DNA of 64,000 nucleotides. Source: Owenia fusiformis. Lineage: Eukaryota; Annelida; Polychaeta; Sabellida; Oweniidae. The notes below the pieces were generated by a model that saw only the letters and a list, made by a program, of their open reading frames with translations, did no database searches and was not told the origin of the DNA. Position 1 is the first letter of the stretch. Each line of letters opens with the position of its first letter. This document shows positions 61,401-64,000 of this stretch, piece by piece. The position numbers and the translations under genes are program-made. The stretch is taken from NCBI GenBank assembly GCA_903813345.2, contig CAIIXF020000004.1, forward strand, positions 10,796,196-10,860,195, written 5' to 3'.

Positions 61401-64000
61401 ATGCTGAAACATTGGAAAGTTTTGAATGTTTATCCCTTAATTAGAAATATTTGAACTTGAATTTGAAGTTAGCATTGTTATATTATGACGTCATCACACA
61501 GAATCTGTTTTTCTTTTCAAAAATGGTGAATTTAAATATTGTGAAAATTTGAGAAAGATCCTTTAAGAAATGAGAAAGTTATCTTCATTTTTCGTTTAAA
61601 ATTAAAATCATTTTTCTTCAAAATGTTACAGTCCACACCCGGTTTTGGCATAGAAAGTCGCATAATACGGCTTGCGTGATTCTCATTTAAAAAGTCCCAA
61701 ATCAGTTATTTGGAATTCTGATAGGCAAAATATTTCATGGACATACGTGTTCAACTGATGACGAAAAATTGTAGAAAAATATGATTTTGCTGTCGAGATA
61801 TTGCGGTTTTAAAAGTAAGTACGCATGTAAAAATGCAGTAAAATGCCGCGATGTACAGTATCTGACGTAGTATCTCATGCACTTTGGATAACAGGTTGCA
61901 CTACACTGTTTGCTAAACCATCCATTTGAGCACATATATCTGGAGTCGGTCTCACTCAGATAACTACACGGCCATGCAGCTGGGTCTCCAACAGAACAAT
62001 CAACTGAACAATCCTTGCCGCCCAAACTTCCTGGACAATCGCAAGTACAACTGGCTGAGTTCCAAACTCCGCCATTTTTACACTCGGATTGATTGCATAC
62101 TATAATAAATAAAAAATATAATAACTTTATTTGAATATTTGTTAGTTGATATGGTTTATATGGGTTTTTACCGATCACAAGTTAAAATAATTAAAGGATA
62201 TCCTATGATTTTGAGGAATATCATATTTATCTACGAGGTGATATTGATATCTGCTAGGATGTTCTTATTATCCTACAAATACTAGTAGTGAACTAAATGT
62301 ATTATATCATTTAAAATTAAATTTAATGACAAATAGTTCAATTTGGAAATCATCAAGCGGAGAATATCGTCACGATATCTGCCGCATAATGGTTTTTACG
62401 GAGTTTATTCCATAATAACATGTTTTCCCTGGGAAAATAACAGGGAATAAAAGTGTTATTTGAAAAATCCCGTATCAGATCCCGTATCAGCTAAAATCCC
62501 GTATCAGATCCCGTATTGGATCCCGTATCAGCAAAAATCCCGTATCAGATCCCGTATCAGAAATATTCCCGGTAATTTCTCTTGAGTTTTACGCTTTTCG
62601 TCTAGCACATCTCTACAGGAAGTAAAAAAATCGTTTGGAAAATTGAAATTATTGAAATTATTATCATCTAGTTTACGTCTATTACTGTGACAAAGGTCTA
62701 TTATTGTGACAAATATGTCTAGGTATGCAACAGAGGATGTTGATGACTTCATTAAAATTGAAAAAAAATATTATGAAATAAATAGGTTATTGATGGTCGT
62801 GATGGAATATGGATTTATTCCTTGAGAAAATATGATATTGGCCTCAGAAAATATCATATTGACACTCGGGCTATCGCCCTCGGTCAATATGATATTTTCC
62901 TTGGCCAATATCATATTTTCCCTCGGAATAAAATCCATATTCCATCCCTCCCATTAAATAACCTCTATACTATTCTGATACGCATAGCATCTCTCTCTGC
63001 TGCATCGCAGAAACTTCAAATCAGGATAAAAATATATATGTTCAATATGGTACATTGACTTATATATCATTTTAAAGGCTTAAACATTTTCAAACAATTT
63101 GGTATATAACACTACGTCACAAAAGTAATATTAAAGGTATATTATACTTATTTTGGGAGGCTGGGTTGCTATTTAAGGTCTCTAGATTTTATGGAGAAAA
63201 CGGTAAATCCGTGGAATTATGTAAACGTTTTATTTATAGAATATCATTTTGTTAGGTGAATACATGCGTGTATATCTGCTTCATTTTGTGACTGAATTTA
63301 TTGTTTATGGATTTCAGTATTGTTTAATAACATTTTAGAGTTTATTTATTAAACAATTACTGAAATTCATAAACAATAAGTTTAGTCACTGTTATTTCCC
63401 TAAAATCTAGAGACCTTATATAGCAACCCAGCTAAGTATAATATACATGTACCTTTACTATTGATTTTATGTCATAGTGTTATATACCAATTTGATTAAA
63501 AATGTATTCCCTTTAAAATGATATATAAGTCAATGTACCATATTCAACATAACTATCCTGATTTAAAGTTGGGTATTGTTTTTTGTGTATATAACGTGAT
63601 ATCAAAAATGTCATTAATCTACCGTCACATGCGCTTCCTTCCCAAGAATTTTCACAAACACAGCTACAAACTTTCTTAGATGTATCAAAGCTGCCGTGAA
63701 CGCACTGCCCTTTATCGACGCAATCTAAATGTATTGTGAGCTAAATTATATAAAAGAAGGCTTTTTGGTACACATGCTAAACCGCCGATTTATGATTTGC
63801 TGATCAAGGCAATCAAATGTCAACGTGTAAAATACAATCTCAAGCTAATAGCATATTTACGAATTTAACGGTAATATCTGTGTTTTTACTTTGTTGTATA
63901 CAACTTACCGCATTGACCACATGCTCCTGGACATTTGGTTCTCGCAATCACTGGATCGTTACAGTCAACATTTTTGCAATTCTCGAAATTCCTACAGCTT
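58410..64000 (-). CDS. EGF-like/ShKT-like modular extracellular protein (3' part, 5' end outside window)
   Basis: Minus-strand exons: from beyond 64000 to 63909, 63724-63623, 62099-61875, 60587-60462, 59877-59740 and perhaps 58411 onward; all junctions are phase 1. In order they encode the end of a ShKT-like module (VDCNDPVIARTKCPGACGQC), an EGF-like module (CVDKGQCVHGSF, CSCVCENSWEGSACD), EGF plus ShKT-like (CKNGGVWNSASCTCDC, then VDCSVGDPAAWPC, CSNGWFSKQCSATCYPKC), EGF (CENDGNFTIATCSCDC, GYSGDSC) and ShKT-like (VDCSAG, CSNAWFRTQCISTCNEKC). These are cysteine-rich, disulfide-bonded secreted folds. ShKT modules are common in extracellular enzymes and matrix proteins, so no toxin role is implied. 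At 59740 the frame ends AAC AAA T; joining to AG at 58411-58410 would make a TAG stop. The exon at 61875 is disrupted by a transposon. Confidence 0.7.
58531..59614 (-). mobile_element. Decayed mariner-family transposon
   Basis: The ends CGAGGGGTGATCCAAAAGTC and, inverted, CGAGGGGTGATCCAAAAGTC are flanked by TA (58529-58530, 59615-59616). On the minus strand, about 59090-58880, ARYSLDMAPCDFLPFLQF corresponds to the mariner third-aspartate block (PYSPDLAPCDFFLF). It is followed by a readable C-terminal part (ALQQHLYHISNGGFINVF). Upstream transposase sequence is lost or scrambled. It sits in the last candidate intron of the EGF/ShKT gene. Confidence 0.85.
59945..60375. repeat. Tandem repeat, ~60-75 bp unit
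   Basis: About six diverged units share GAAAGGTGTTACCA, GGATTAATAAAACAACGAAA, TTACTAC and TTGTTGTTCATAATG. Intronic between the exons at 60462 and 59877. Confidence 0.7.
60795..61874. mobile_element. 1,080 bp transposon inserted at a splice donor
   Basis: The ends GATACGACGTCAGATACTGT and, inverted, GATACTACGTCAGATACTGT match over about 35 bp, flanked by TCAT (60791-60794, 61875-61878). On the gene's strand the host reads TGCATGA before the insert and ATGA|GTAAGT after it. Removing the insert with one ATGA recreates an exon ending TGC ATG A followed by a good donor, in the phase 1 used by the sister exon at 59740. No transposase was recognised. Confidence 0.8.
62466..62560. repeat. Minisatellite of ATCCCGTATCAG units
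   Basis: Seven near-perfect 12 bp copies of ATCCCGTATCAG, separated by 0-5 bases, in an intron of the EGF/ShKT gene. Confidence 0.85.
62784..62964. repeat. Short inverted-repeat element, family of 8408-8549
   Basis: AGGTTATTGATGGTCGTGAT...GGAATATGGATTT faces its inverted copy ...AATCCATATTCCATCCCTCC...AATAACCT. The core repeats AATATGATATTTTCC and AATATCATATTGACC. Intronic. Confidence 0.7.
63011..63570. repeat. Large fold-back element with ~200 bp arms
   Basis: AACTTCAAATCAGGATAAAA...ATGGTACATTGACTTATATA...GGTCTCTAGATTTTA returns inverted to 63570. An inner pair (TTATTGTTTATGGATTTCAG against CTGAAATTCATAAACAATAA) extends the arms almost to the centre near 63330. It lies in the intron just below the exon at 63623. 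Confidence 0.75.

Noticed and set aside
59740-62099. ShKT modules as a venom toxin gene
   Set aside because: The modules alternate with EGF domains in a large multi-exon protein; this is an extracellular modular architecture, and ShKT folds are widespread outside toxins.

Overview
The window looks like AT-rich nuclear DNA from an invertebrate animal. Genes are broken into short exons with GT-AG introns, and the proteins are secreted metazoan modules (carbonic-anhydrase-like, von Willebrand A, PAN/apple-like, fucolectin F-type, EGF and ShKT-like). The repeat load (TA-target mariner-type elements, TTA-target MITEs, satellites, a Penelope-like fragment) suits a marine lophotrochozoan such as a bivalve. 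The species cannot be fixed from the sequence, and no bacterial, phage or CRISPR feature is present.

Layout: (1) 1641-16470, minus strand: a gene of about 20 exons that I could splice in frame almost throughout. It encodes a secreted protein of about 828 residues: signal peptide, an alpha-carbonic-anhydrase-like domain that has lost all three zinc histidines, a VWA domain, a Thr/Pro-rich linker and a second VWA domain with a cysteine-rich insertion. A TATA box and a 5' UTR exon lie at 16400-16470. (2) 16500-32800: no convincing gene. It holds TTA-target MITEs, a decayed TA-target transposon, a fold-back repeat and a 1.92 kb direct duplication (26343-28264 and 29711-31633) flanking a tandem array full of AGGTCA half-sites. 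(3) 32853-34150 and 43273-46421, plus strand: two paralogous three-exon genes for secreted PAN-like plus F-type lectin proteins (278 and 280 residues). Each has lost a different set of conserved residues. Between them lies a ~160 bp satellite, originally one array, interrupted by three precise transposon insertions (35330-37735, 39207-40083, 40167-41211). (4) 46947-57497: nested transposons. A 604 bp TA-target MITE is split by a 9,945 bp element with CAGTACGGC termini, which itself holds a Penelope-like retroelement fragment, G-rich repeats and fold-back elements. (5) 58410-64000, minus strand: the 3' part of a gene of repeating EGF-like and ShKT-like modules, every junction in phase 1. One exon is hit exactly at its splice donor by a 1,080 bp transposon.

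The genes do not form an operon. What they share is that all are predicted secreted or extracellular proteins, plausible in a matrix, biomineral, mucus or innate-recognition setting; that role is inference. The most unusual items are the catalytically dead carbonic-anhydrase/double-VWA protein, the complementary residue losses in the lectin pair, the exon-boundary insertion in the EGF/ShKT gene, and the large CAGTACGGC element whose insertion can be undone on paper to the base.
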